From Helicocarpus griseus UAMH5409 (taxonomy: Eukaryota; Ascomycota; Eurotiomycetes; Onygenales; Ajellomycetaceae), in assembly GCA_002573585.1 (NCBI GenBank), contig PDNB01000111.1:40220-104219 (forward strand): a stretch of DNA of 64,000 bases. The letters are read 5' to 3'. The first letter of the stretch is position 1. The number at the start of each line of letters is the position of its first letter. The position numbers and the translations under genes were made by a program. Shown piece after piece: positions 46,443-57,616 of this stretch. The notes below the pieces were generated by a model, which was given only the letters and a program-made list of their open reading frames with translations, was not told the DNA's origin and did not search any database.

Positions 46443-49432
46443 CTATGAAACATTGACAAAGTACCGCTTTTTACTTCCTCCTTTCTCCTGTTGCTCTTCC
46501 TTCTCCCATAACTCCTCATCAACGTAATCCGATCGTCCACGCTCACGGACCTGGGTGCCTATGAACTTGAGAGCAGCAATGTTAAATCCCATCTCGTCCT
46601 TCTGTTTAGCAAGGACGCGACGGAGATTGCTGCGAATGCCATCAAGCATAGGTCGCATCATCTTGCTCGCGACGATTTGGCGATGATGGGTCTTGAGCAT
46701 AAAAAAGAGAACACGGCATGTTAGAGGGATTTCCCAGCTGTTCTTTGCCCAGATATTGAGGAACTTGAACAAAGCGGGCAGTTTTGAAAAGGGAAGAACG
46801 AGAAGGGCATCTTGGAGTGCTGCTGCTGGAATTTTTTGTATGACTTTGAGCACATGGCGTTCAGCAGAGATGTTGCCGAGAGCCAAGTAAACGGGGTTGC
46901 GCGGTGGTGGTGCAGCTTTTGGGTTTGTTAACTTTGACTCGTTGTATTCCCGCATGAGCGCAAGGTCTTCAATGCCCAGGTCCAGAGCTTCCACAATCTT
47001 CTCGCCGGCCATGAGAGTCGTGACTGTCTGTTTGCCAGCAGCAACGGCCTCTGCTTTGTCCTGTCCTTCAGCATCCTCCTCATCATTATCCAGCGACGTC
47101 GCCAATGTGCTGTCATAGAGTTCTTCAAGTTCTTTCTCTCGCTCTTCTTCAAGGAATATTTGCTCGTCGGTTTGGCCCCATACACGGATGCTCTTATCGT
47201 GGCTTGCGCTAACAATGAATTCTCCCGAATGACTGACGGCAAGAGACCATATTTCACCATGGTGTCCTTCAAGCTTCTGAATCTGCTCGAATTTGTCGCC
47301 ATCCCAGTACTTTATTACCCGATCCTTGCTAGCACTGAAGAAATGATGGCCATTGCCCTCGTTATTATTAGGTATGAAGCCCACAGCCATGATACTGTCT
47401 TGATGTGCAAAGAATGCCTTGTGGCAGTCACCAAAATCGAGACCCCATATCCGAACGTTTTTATCTGCAGAGCAGGTAACGATGAGTTTGCTGTCATATG
47501 AGATATCCATGTTAAGGACAGGCAGTTTGTGGCCATATAGAATGAGGAAGAGTTTCAGCGTGTCAGCGAAGAAAACTTTAACGGTATTGTCCAAAAGCGC
47601 AACGGCGATGAGGCGGGAGTCGGGAGAGAAGCGAATGCTGAGGATATCGTCATTCACTTTAAGGGTCCTCGTGTGGACTAGTTTAAGGCGAGGCGTTGTC
47701 CGTTTTGTGCCGAGAATCTCTTCCTGCACTACTTTGAAATCCCAAAATTTAGCTGTCTTATCTGCGCTTCCAGTAACCATAGATTTCCCATCTGGATGCA
47801 CATGTAGCGCCCATATCGGACCATCATGCGCCTGTATGGTATCCAGGAGCGTAGATGAGGCTATATCAAACACTTCGAGCTCCCCGTTCTTATTTCCCAC
47901 CACCACAATCTTGTCTCCGGGCAGGAAGGCGGAACATAACGAGTAGCCACATTCCAGAGTCCGCAAGCAAGTTTGGGTTCGGACGTTCCAAATTTTCAAA
48001 CTGCCGTTCGACGCAGAGGACAGCATCCTATCGTCGGAGCTCAGGGCAAGTGATCGAATATCCGTGCGGTGGCCAGGCATATCAACAGATAACGTACGGT
48101 TGTATTCAGTCTCGTCGCTGTCTTTCGATTTCCGCTTCTCAGCAGCAGTCACGCTGTAGACCTCTAGTTGGTTATTTGTTGTTGCAGCAAGCAGCCTGAG
48201 GCCCTTCCCTCCCATCCAATCCACGGACCGAATCTTCCCTCCTGTTCTGACAATAGTATAAGAGACGAAAACTTCCGATATAGGGGCTGTGGCAATGGAA
48301 TCAGCAACCTCCGTCTCTTTTTCGGCGGCTTGCTCTCCAGCCTTTTCTCGTCTCCGTCTGCGCTTCCTTGCTAAGCTCTTCTGAACCTCTGCCTCTGAAC
48401 GTATCCGCCAGATCTCTGTCGATTTCTCAGCGCCGTGGACAGCAATGTAATCTAACCGCGGATGGAAGTGGATGCCAATCGTTCGGTCTTTGCCCTGTCG
48501 GTATAGGTTACCCCTATCAACAAGAACTTTGCGTCCATCTGTTGCTCCATTCTCCTTTGCTACTTCGTTCATTGCATTTGCATCGATGGACCATACTCGA
48601 AGTTCACCATCGTTTCCTCCAGTAATACACCCGCTCTGGTCAGGTGAAAGTCCAAGAGACCAGCACTCCCCATTGCTTTGAGCGACATGTGTTTCGATGC
48701 AGTGCTGCGAAGAGAGGTCCCAGATTTTCATCAGCGAGTCCTTTCCTGTACTCAAAAGGAAGCGGTCCTGGAAATTGCTTTGTATTTCCGTATCATCAGA
48801 ACTGGATCCGGTCAAAAAGTTCAGGGACGTGATTTGGTCTGTGTGTCCGCGTAGCTTAACAATTCCAACTTCCGCGATCAAATCCCATACTATGATATCT
48901 GTGTCTTTAGAACCGCTGGCCAGACGCACTCCGGCGCCGTCGAAAGCCAATTGAGTAACCGCGGTTTTATGGCCATTGAAAGAAATCATAACGGTCGCTA
49001 GTCTCGAGTCCCATATTCTGATTGTACCGTCCTCGTATCTAAATTCACCGTACTGTTAGAGTCCACTAATACCTTTGAGAAGGAATAAAAACCATACCCA
49101 ACCGCAAAAAGGTCTTGATCCGTTTTACTTTGCGAAATGACTGTAACCTGTGCGCTACAGTCGACATCCCGCCATTTGCTGAGCAATTCGCCCTTTTTCA
49201 CATCCCAGCAAATCACTTCCTCCCCTGCTCCAACAACTGCTCGTCCTGCGCCCGTGTGTCGAGTTTCGGCGGAAACATCTTCGTCGGGCGTCCAAACCGC
49301 ATTTGACGAAGCAGCAGTGATGAGTCCAAAAGTCCTCGAAGCCTCGAATTTCCTATAACAATCAGTTTCAAAAGGGCTAAAATCAACTGGAAACATTCAT
49401 AAAACTTCCACTTACAAATATGACTTCACCAT
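46443..49432 (-). CDS. DIP2: Dip2/Utp12, U3 snoRNP WD-repeat protein
   Basis: Three exons, 49432-49416 (only 17 nt), 49352-49098 and 49038-46443, give 955 residues. The start MVKSYLKFEASRTFGLI fits the family. Two WD40 propellers follow, with repeats such as GTIRIWDSR, DTDIIVWDL, DSLMKIWDL, GSLKIWNV, DKTAKFWDF, DNTVKVFF, DKNVRIWGL, DRVIKYWDG and DKSIRVWG, interrupted by a lysine-rich loop (RKRRRRREKAG). The last 240 residues form the Utp12 domain (QDALLVLPFSKLPALFKFLNIWAKNSWEIPLTCRVLFFML). Dip2/Utp12 belongs to the UtpB complex of the small-subunit processome, needed for 18S rRNA maturation in the nucleolus. The tiny first exon is easily overlooked. It starts 267 bp from ARPC2 in the opposite direction. 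Confidence 0.95.
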
Positions 49433-49699
49433 TTTTCCGCTTTGCTGCACAAGCAAAAATTTGGAGCTCTCGTCGATTTTGCAGTTTGCGCTATCGATAC
49501 GGCTCTTTAGCGCGAAATCCATCGCTGTGCAGCTGCGGCGGGCCAGAGCGACCAACTTGGCAGGGTTCTCCGTACCAACATCGCCAGTGTTGCGGCGAGG
49601 CTCACTCCGCAACTATATACAGACAACTGCTTGCTATCGTTCCCTCCGTCATCCCCATTAACTGCGTGCTCAGGCTGCTTTAATAATCAGTCTGCCATC
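49433..49699. promoter_or_regulatory. Short divergent promoter (DIP2 / ARPC2)
   Basis: Only 267 bp lie between the two outward-facing start codons, so the genes must share or overlap promoters. No individual site is claimed. Confidence 0.6.
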
Positions 49700-50993
49700 A
49701 TGCTTCTCTTAGATTATCAAAATGTCTTGATCCAATCCATCCTCACGGAGCGGTTCTCTGGGTAAGCTCCCACCCGGCCACCCCGCTTACGTCGTCGCCT
49801 GTCTGCGACATATCACCCCATTTACCAAAAGTCAACTGCTAATGTATATTTACCAGAGCTCCCCCTGTATCCATTGATCAGATCGTCTCTGACTTCGACG
49901 GCGTTACATTCCATCTTTCCACCCCAGAATCCAAATCCAAGATCCTCATCTCCATCTCTGTTAAATGTTTCCGAGAACTGGTACAGTATGGGGCACAAGG
50001 TGTCCTCGAGAGAGAATATGGCCCATTCATTGTCTCTCCAGAGCCTGGCTATGATTTCTCAATTCTAGTCGACCTTGAGAATCTCCCCGCGGAACCGGAG
50101 GCTAGAGAAGATTTGGTCAACCGTATCGCGCTTATGAAACGAAATGCGATGGCCGCCCCTTATGAGAGAGCATTTGAAGAATTTACACAATTGCAAGAGG
50201 AAGCGTCGAAATATACTTCAGAATCAGCACCCCAAGGCGTAGAAGAGGGTGGGGAAGTTATGGCGATCCATTACCGGGAGGAGGAAGCGATATACATCAA
50301 GGCCAGCCATGATCGTGTTACCGTGATTTTCAGCACCACTTTCCGGGACGAGACGGACAGGATATTCGGCAAGGTGTTTTTGCAGGTGTGTTCCACATAT
50401 GGTTGTTACTGCATGAAACAATACATTCTTACCCATTATTTAGGAATTCGTTGATGCCAGAAGACGAGCAATCCAGAATGCACCTCAAGTTCTTTTCCGC
50501 AATGATCCCCCCCTCGAAATACACGGCATACCAGGGGTTAAAAATTCAGGGGATGGCGATATTGGTTACATTACTTTTGGTACATTATCCCTGTTTTCCC
50601 TAATTCTTGCAATACGCTGAAGACTAACTGCTTTCTAATGCAGTTCTCTTCCCTCGCCATCTTACACCACAACGACGCGGAGAAAATATCTCCCACATCC
50701 AAACTTTCCGCGACTATTTCCACTATCACATTAAAGCTTCTAAGGTAATACCATCAATTGCAAGATTTGTCATGTTACCAGCTAACAGCTCCGCTAGGCA
50801 TACATCCACTCTAGAATGCGGAGACGGACAGCGGACTTCCTGCAAGGTATTTATATCTTATCTCAAATCATATGTTACGTTTCAAAAAACACAAACTAAC
50901 GTCAACACTTAGTTCTCAATCGTGCCCGACCTGAAAATGAGGAACGGGAGAGAAAGACCGCCAGTGGCAGGACTTTCCGAGTACAGGGTTAAA
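49700..50993 (+). CDS. ARC35: Arp2/3 complex subunit 2 (ARPC2, p34-Arc)
   Basis: Six exons, 49700-49761, 49857-50385, 50444-50579, 50644-50744, 50798-50846 and 50914-50993, give 318 residues, the usual size. All phases fit. The protein starts MLLLDYQNVLIQSILTERF, contains VSIDQIVSDFDGVTFHLSTPESKSKILISISVKCF and VTVIFSTTFRDETDRIFGKVFLQEFVDARRR, and ends with the long C-terminal helix YIHSRMRRRTADFLQVLNRARPE. ARPC2 and ARPC4 form the structural core that holds the mother actin filament in the Arp2/3 complex, needed for branched actin and endocytic patches. Yeast name ARC35. Read-through of introns produces false short ends at 50454 and 50603. Confidence 0.95.
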
Positions 50994-51510
50994 AATCGCT
51001 TGGAACGAGGATTGTGTACTTTCCCCTGTTTCTCTCCGTGGTTAGCAGAAATTTGAGGCGGTTAATTTTAAAGCTTTATTGTCATTTTACCTTTGCGTCC
51101 GTCTGCATTTGTATGCATCAAGATAGTCCATGGAAGAGATTACCAGAAAGTTTTATATTTCCAGGACTGGTTACTACAAGTCTCGCATATTGACGCGTCG
51201 TCTAGTCTTCAACCAAATTACGAAAACGTGGTTGATATTGGAACTTAATCAATTACCCCGGTTATGGTCTATAGATAAAGCAATCCCAGGACCGATGGAA
51301 AGGGAATGATGAACGACTGATAGGAGATCTACATTAATCGTGCTATACTATCGCATATACTTCGTATATCCAATCAAATCGTGTCTTGCGTATATCTCTT
51401 TAAACAGACAAGGGTATGGGCAAAAATTAAGGGGAGGACTATATAAACACGTGATATCGTAATTCCAAGCAAATATCAAAACACCTCTCATCCATGAAAC
51501 GTCAACCAAA
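50994..51510. other. Convergent 3' intergenic region
   Basis: A/T-rich spacer between the ends of ARPC2 and the AspRS-DUF2156 fusion gene; no supported frame. Confidence 0.5.
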
Positions 51511-54500
51511 TCACTCTTCAAAGAAATTCAGGATGGCCCTTATTCCTCTCGAACCCATTCCGTTGCGGGGATAAGCGATGTACAGTGGCTCGTCATGCGC
51601 ACCAAGCTTATATCTGAACTCCGTCTTGCGGTTTAGCCCAAACTGTTTGACCAGTGCATCGTAGGTGTGCTGCAGCACCTTGGCCTTTGTGGCGGACATG
51701 TTGTGTCCAGAGGTCAGATGGGATGATGCCCCAGCGCCAAAGGTGAGTGACTTAACGCCTGATTTGGCTGCAGACTGGATCGCATGGGTGATGAGGTACT
51801 CAATGGCTCCGGACGGCGCGCCAGGGAAATCCAAGCTATACTTGATTTGCATGCTGTTAGCAGACAATCGGGCTAACGCGACAAAGGCACAGATAGTCCC
51901 TTCCTTATCGACGGCGTAGTAGAATTGATAACTCCGTGGGCTCCTCCATGGCTTGATGTCAGAAAGATATATCTGGGGACCCTTGCGGTTCTCCCTCCAC
52001 TCGTTAATCCGCTGATCGATTTTCGAAGTGATGTCTTCTGGGAGTGGCTTGTCGTTGGGGAGATAATGCAGCTTGACGCCCTCGCGCTCTGCGTGCCGGA
52101 TTTTCTTAGCAAACTCCGCGTCGGCCGCTGCTTGGTTGCGGGATGGGTCGATGCGTGCTTCTCCAACGCAGGATAGCGATCGCCAGCCCAGCTTTTCACC
52201 TAAGATCTCTTCAAGGGGCAGAGAGCAGAGGATCCAGATGGGCTTGAGGTTTGTTTCGCTCCTGAGCCAGCGGAGGAAGTGGATGGCTATCTTGTAGTAT
52301 TGGCTTTGGTCACAGAGCGGGTTACCTGGAATGATTGCGTAGCCGTGACTACTCGGAACGTATGCGACTGCAGCGCCGGTTTCATAATCGCGCCACACTT
52401 TGTATTTCTCGTCAGGCCACGATGTCGATGTCGCGTCGCCATAGTTGGCAATGAGCTCTTCCAAGGGCTGGAATTTCCTTTCCTTATCAGTGTCGCCGTT
52501 TTGTAATTGTCCATCTTTCTCCCATGGAGGATGGAGAGTGGAAGATTCTGGGAAGGGAAGGGTGGCTGAAGATTCCACGGCGGGGAAGCTCTTGGGGTCT
52601 CTGTGGAACAATGAGGCGAGACGGATATTCCCCAATTTCAAGATTAACATGATTAATCTTTCTAAGCCGATGCCAGCACCGGCGTGTGGAGGAGCACCCC
52701 AACGGAAGCCTTCCATATACTCTTCCATCGTTGAAGGGTCAATACCAGCATCCTTCATACGCTGCGCTAGGATCTTTTCGTCGTGTATACGTTGGCCGCC
52801 CGAAACTATCTCCTGTCCTCTGACGAATATATCGAAAGAATTGGTAAATTCTGGGTTCTCGGGATCTTCCATAGTATAGAATGGCCTTGCTGACTTGGGG
52901 AAATTGTCCAGGATGTAGTAATCCGTGTGATAGTTCTCCTTTATCAGTTCACCCAGTCGGACTTCGTCGCGGGTTCCCAAGTCTTCAGTGACCGAAAGTT
53001 CCTCGCCGTCTCGTCGCCAACCACTCTCATTGAGAAGCTTAATGCCTTCAGAGAACGGAATAATCGGGGTTTCGTCTAACCATACAATATCTTCATGGGG
53101 GAATTGATGTTTGACGATGTCTACCTCTCGTCTATAACGTCCGTACAGTCCTTTAAATATCTCCTTGATGACGGAGTCAATCGCTTCTAGCGCTTCATGG
53201 TAATGTTCTTCTATGGCCATCTCCATATCTAGACCGGTGTATTCCGTCAAATGGCGGTGGGTATTTGAATTCTCGGCACGGAACACGGCACCGATTTCGT
53301 ACACACGTTCAAAATCGCTTGCGACGGCCATCTGCTTGGCGAGCTGTGGGCTTTGAGCCAGGAAAGCATCTCTTGAAAAGTACTTGACCTCGAAGACGCT
53401 AGCACCAGATTCGGTGGCGGAGCTCTGAAGCTTGGGTGTATGGATCTCAATGAACCCTTGAGCATCCAAAGCAGCACGGAACAGGTTGCAAACGGCACTC
53501 TGAATTCTAAATATCGACTGGGACGTATCGGTTCGTAAATCTAGGATTCGGTTGGAAAGCCGGGTCCTATCCAAGACATGGTTGCGTCGTCCGTCTGTCT
53601 CGTCCTCTTCTCTGTCCGTGATTTCTGCCTCATAGACACTGAAAGGAATTGGCTCCTCCCTGCGAACGATTACATGAAGCTCCCGTATGTTGAGCTCCAC
53701 ACCATGGATAGTGCATCCTTCGACAGGGACCAGAGGCTTGGTGAGCACACCTTTAACCTTGACGATAGAACCAGCGCGGACATGCTCGGCCCATTGGATC
53801 ATGACGGTAGATATCTCTCCAGACTTCTCCGCTAGCACACCCTGCAAAGTTGTGATTTGTTGTCTAAAGACGACGAAGATCAACTTCGACGATAAGTTAC
53901 GGACATGATGTACGCGAGCACGGAACGTAACCTCCTGGCCAATCATGTCCTCGGTGATATCGTCAAACTTGAGTGTACTCTCCCGCGGGCGGTTTCTAGA
54001 CTGCATCAGAGGGAGATCTCCATAGCGAGCTTTCATGTCTTCGGTTTCCTCTTTCTCAGCCTGTCTGTATTCTCGCTTCTGCGATTCGGTCCGCTCTCTC
54101 GTCTCGTCGCTCAACCGCGTTCGGGATTCCCGTTTTTGTTTTCGGGCCTGGCGTTTCTGTTCATTTTTGCTAAGAAGTTCACTATCGTCGCTGGGTAGAT
54201 CGTCGCTGGAGTACCCATGTTCCCTGTCGAGGAAGAAGCTCGCGAGGCTTTTTCGAGGAGGGGAAGATTCGCTATCAGAACTCGGTTTTGTCGTCTCCTT
54301 CAGCTTCGTCAGAGCGGTTTTGAGAGACATGTTGATAGATGATGAATGTCGATGATGTTTACCGCCCGGTTGCGAGGTTCGTTGTGCAACAACGGGGGCG
54401 CCCGGATCTGAGTCCGCCATTTTAACTGTTTTTGACGATGCCGATCTCCTAGTTTTTCTAGGTCGAGAAGGCAGGGAAAAAATATTAAGCAACGACGACG

Positions 54501-54558
54501 TAACCGCTCGGATTTCTTGCTTTGAACCTTTATTTTTTGGCTCGTTAATGTCGATCAT
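51511..54558 (-). CDS. erdS: Ergosteryl-3-beta-O-L-aspartate synthase (AspRS-DUF2156 fusion)
   Basis: An intronless gene of 1015 codons (969 if the Met at 54420 is used). Residues 70-180 are a charged, lysine-rich extension typical of fungal cytosolic AspRS. Residues 205-300 form the OB-fold anticodon-binding domain. Residues 340-655 form the class II catalytic core, with FIEIHTPKL, AQSPQL (401-406), motif 2 FRAENSNTHRHLTEY (426-440) and motif 3 GIGLERL (629-635). After a linker, residues 690-1010 form a DUF2156 aminoacyl-tRNA transferase domain of GNAT-like fold, related to the soluble half of bacterial MprF (KYKVWRDYETGAAVAYVPSSHG, then LTFGAGASSHL). Known ErdS enzymes charge tRNA-Asp and pass Asp to ergosterol. 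The codons upstream of Met47 encode an Arg/Ser-rich stretch and may be untranslated or a targeting sequence. Confidence 0.92.
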   Translation of the reverse strand: MIDINEPKNKGSKQEIRAVTSSLLNIFSLPSRPRKTRRSASSKTVKMADSDPGAPVVAQRTSQPGGKHHRHSSSINMSLKTALTKLKETTKPSSDSESSPPRKSLASFFLDREHGYSSDDLPSDDSELLSKNEQKRQARKQKRESRTRLSDETRERTESQKREYRQAEKEETEDMKARYGDLPLMQSRNRPRESTLKFDDITEDMIGQEVTFRARVHHVRNLSSKLIFVVFRQQITTLQGVLAEKSGEISTVMIQWAEHVRAGSIVKVKGVLTKPLVPVEGCTIHGVELNIRELHVIVRREEPIPFSVYEAEITDREEDETDGRRNHVLDRTRLSNRILDLRTDTSQSIFRIQSAVCNLFRAALDAQGFIEIHTPKLQSSATESGASVFEVKYFSRDAFLAQSPQLAKQMAVASDFERVYEIGAVFRAENSNTHRHLTEYTGLDMEMAIEEHYHEALEAIDSVIKEIFKGLYGRYRREVDIVKHQFPHEDIVWLDETPIIPFSEGIKLLNESGWRRDGEELSVTEDLGTRDEVRLGELIKENYHTDYYILDNFPKSARPFYTMEDPENPEFTNSFDIFVRGQEIVSGGQRIHDEKILAQRMKDAGIDPSTMEEYMEGFRWGAPPHAGAGIGLERLIMLILKLGNIRLASLFHRDPKSFPAVESSATLPFPESSTLHPPWEKDGQLQNGDTDKERKFQPLEELIANYGDATSTSWPDEKYKVWRDYETGAAVAYVPSSHGYAIIPGNPLCDQSQYYKIAIHFLRWLRSETNLKPIWILCSLPLEEILGEKLGWRSLSCVGEARIDPSRNQAAADAEFAKKIRHAEREGVKLHYLPNDKPLPEDITSKIDQRINEWRENRKGPQIYLSDIKPWRSPRSYQFYYAVDKEGTICAFVALARLSANSMQIKYSLDFPGAPSGAIEYLITHAIQSAAKSGVKSLTFGAGASSHLTSGHNMSATKAKVLQHTYDALVKQFGLNRKTEFRYKLGAHDEPLYIAYPRNGMGSRGIRAILNFFEE

Positions 54559-55274
54559 TGAGACAGGGGTAGCGAAAGGGAGGGGGGAAACACAAGTAAT
54601 AATCGGGAAACAGGGAATGTACCTGGGAAAAAGATTCTTGGGGCCGCAAAAGAATTAAGCTTTAGGGTCTATTTTATTATTATGGGTTATTGTGTCTTTA
54701 CTTGATTTCAAGAATTTCGGAGACAGGAAGAATTGACCTGGGGTTGGTCCTCTATTGATATTTAAAAGGGGTAAGGAAGCGTCGGAAGATCTAAAACTCA
54801 TTTCTAATCAATGCACGGCCTCCCGGATTGCGAATTCAGTCCGATATAAGTCACGGCCGACAACGCGAGAACGAAAGAGAATGCGAAAGAACCCGGAGCA
54901 AATGGCAGCTGAAGACAAACCGGATTAATGGGACCGAGACCCCTCCAGATTTGAAGTATAGATAATTACATCATATCCCCATATGCTAAGAATACCAAGC
55001 CTTCGTCATCTCGGGGAGTCGGTGCACTCCACCTCGGGATCAAGTGCTACAAACAAAAGGCAGAAAACTTGATAAGCTTTTTCTAGTAGTCTGATTATTG
55101 ACTCATTACCGCATATGTTGTATGTATGTTGCTTAAAAAATTATGCGAGTCTGCGACGAACACACAACTTAGCGCTTCGGTGATCACGACTACCTTATCG
55201 CGTGCAGACATGGGATGGCGTCATGATTATGTCACAACAGTTTTGTTTCTAAAGATAGAAGATCACTCGCAGGC

Positions 55275-55463
55275 TTGGCTTCTATCTCTCCCGATCCAAA
55301 CGTCCGATTATTGAAAGTCTGTTCAGTTGTCTTGAGCAGGCCGAATATGTGGACTTCACTGCCGTCTGATCAACAGTGGGAACTTTACCATGAAGCGAAT
55401 GCACAAGTGGCTCAGATCGGGGTCAAGGGAGCCTACGAATCGAAGTATTATGCGGACGACTAG
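55275..55463 (+). other. Small unrecognised frame, possible exon or remnant
   Basis: Sixty-two codons with protein-like composition (NVRLLKVCSVVL, SLPSDQQWELYHEANAQVAQ, GAYESKYYADD). It could be the last exon of a lost gene or a short gene. No domain is recognised and no upstream exon could be joined. Confidence 0.25.
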
Positions 55464-56124
55464 CTTTTTTATATCCACACCACGTAAATGGCATAATGGT
55501 ATTGATAGTCGGGGCTTGGGTGTGGATAAACCACCTATATAAACGCTCGTTGTGGTGAAAATCCCTTTGCGTACTTTCAGGGGTTGAGCCACAATGCGTG
55601 TCCTCGGCAGACATCGCCAAGAAAACAGCCTACATCTATAAAGATGGATACTGTTGACGCGGCATTGTTCTTCATTCATTCTGCTTTTGAGATTGCTTCT
55701 GACAACTGTGGCTCTTTCAGCTTTTCCTTTGCTAATGTTTTCCTAATCGGATTGAACAGGGCGCATAATTGTCTGTTGTTCATGGACAAGGTTTGCTTCG
55801 TCAAAGAATGCGAGTTAGATTCCGTATACGAATCACTTCACTCAACGGTGCCGGTTGCTATCTGCTTCCTTTTGGTTTTCAATCTTCAATTGAAAATGAA
55901 GCTTTGAAAATTTTTTCTAATTTGCGGAGCGAAGCGGAGCAATATCTTTGGTTAATTAGGTGCTTCAAATTCCGTATTAGAATAGAAGGTGACCCAGGAT
56001 CAATTCAGAAGGCACAGAACATCTCCTGATTGAATAAAATAGAGGTACGCTCATGTGATGTCCAGTATAGAAAGACAGACTCTGACATAGAAGACAGGCA
56101 CAGCTTCAGAATTCAATACTGAAA

Positions 56125-56370
56125 GATTCATTTCATCAGAGCACTCTGTTTTGTAGTATACCGAAAAGGGATATACAGAGACTTCTAATAAGAGGCTAGA
56201 AGATTCATTCTGTCAGAGCACTCTGTCTTATACTATATGAAAAAGAGGTATGAAGAGATTACTCTAATAAGAGGCTGAAAGATTCATTTCATCAGAGCAT
56301 TCTGTATTGATAGTTGATGAGAAGAGCAGTATAGAAAGACAGTAAGAGAAGATTACACTTCTGATCAGCT
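56125..56370. repeat. Degenerate tandem repeat, about 77-79 bp unit
   Basis: The unit starting GATTCATTTCATCAGAGC begins at 56125, 56202 and 56281. Each copy also contains CTCTG, a T/A-rich spacer with A-rich GAAAAAG-like core, and AATAAGAGGCT at its end. The first two units are nearly full; the third diverges after about 50 bp. Confidence 0.8.
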
Positions 56371-57616
56371 TTCAAAAGAAAAGACTTGATTGAAAAATCA
56401 GATTAGAAAGAATCCAGCAGTCCGCAGTCTCTTAGCACATCAAGGTTCATGTGCTACATGATATTTTATCTTATAACGGGAGCGAAGGCGAAGTAAACGC
56501 AAAAGGAAAAAAAGCATGCCTCTCGTTACAGAACAGCCCGTTGCAACCTATACAGAAGAAAAAGTGCAGTGGTAATTTGAATATGGCTACTGTGGCAGCT
56601 AAATGCGAACGGAAAGGAAATAAGAGACTTCATCTTGAATGGAACGAGAGAGCCCACTAGGGACATTGACAGGTGCTGCCAGACTATATGGTTCAATATT
56701 TTTTATACTGTACTGTACTGTACAATGTACATTGCCATGTACGGTTAGCGAAGTCTAATTCGTTTGACTCTCGCATCTACTCCGTAATGACACAGTCTTG
56801 GAAGATGTAGAAGTCCTCGGAGATGGATGTTTACCCTTGAGAAAAACTGACAAACAGCGCCTCCCACGCGTTGGCTTTAAACCCAGCAGCCCAACATCCA
56901 ATCCATTGTTGCCCGCGCCTATCATTGTTGACATTTTTCAATACTGTTGCCACAGAGAAGTAGACAACAGAAATTGGAATAGTGAAAAACGTCAATGTTG
57001 AAGAGTATAATGGTAAATAGCATATATAGACCTTTGTACATGTATGTATATGAAACTCCCTGAATAAATGAGCTCCGAAGAACATAACTTAATACTCCTC
57101 AACAGTATTATTCTTTCAACTTGTAACGACGAACGGTGCGTAAAACGCCGGATTAATGGCAAGAAGACTTCGCCTGCTCCAATCTGATTATTTCCGCTTG
57201 ATGAAATTGTCGTTAAAGAGTTGATATTCGTAGCTTGTGGTATCCTGTATCGAGTTTAACTGGAGATTAGTAAATGATCAACATAAAAGCTTCTACCTGC
57301 GCCACACCCAACAAGACGCAGTTGCTTGTAGCTTACAGATACTTGTTCCTATTCGTCAGGGTGCATAGACGTCTTCTTGAGCTCGATGGCAGACACTAAT
57401 CACCACAAGAAGGCAGCTCAGTCATTTAACGGTCACAACCGTCATAACGACCCCGCATGTGCCTCTTCGCAGTGGGGGCTAACATCAATCTCAAGCGGAC
57501 ACCTAGGTACCCTGACGAGAAGTAACTAGAATCTTATGTCACATCAACAAGCGGAGGTGCATAGGGTCTATTGAATTTGCAAGGAATAAGAAACGTTACC
57601 GCTGATAGTGTGAGAT

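Larger units (their letters stand above)
54559..57616. other. Long intergenic stretch with a tandem repeat; no gene confirmed
   Basis: This 3-kb gap includes the promoter of the AspRS-DUF2156 gene. It has a 62-codon frame at 55275-55463 listed separately, a degenerate tandem repeat near 56125-56350, and repeated GTACTGTAC/TGTACAATGTACA palindromes near 56705-56740. Other frames are short and unsupported. Confidence 0.45.
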
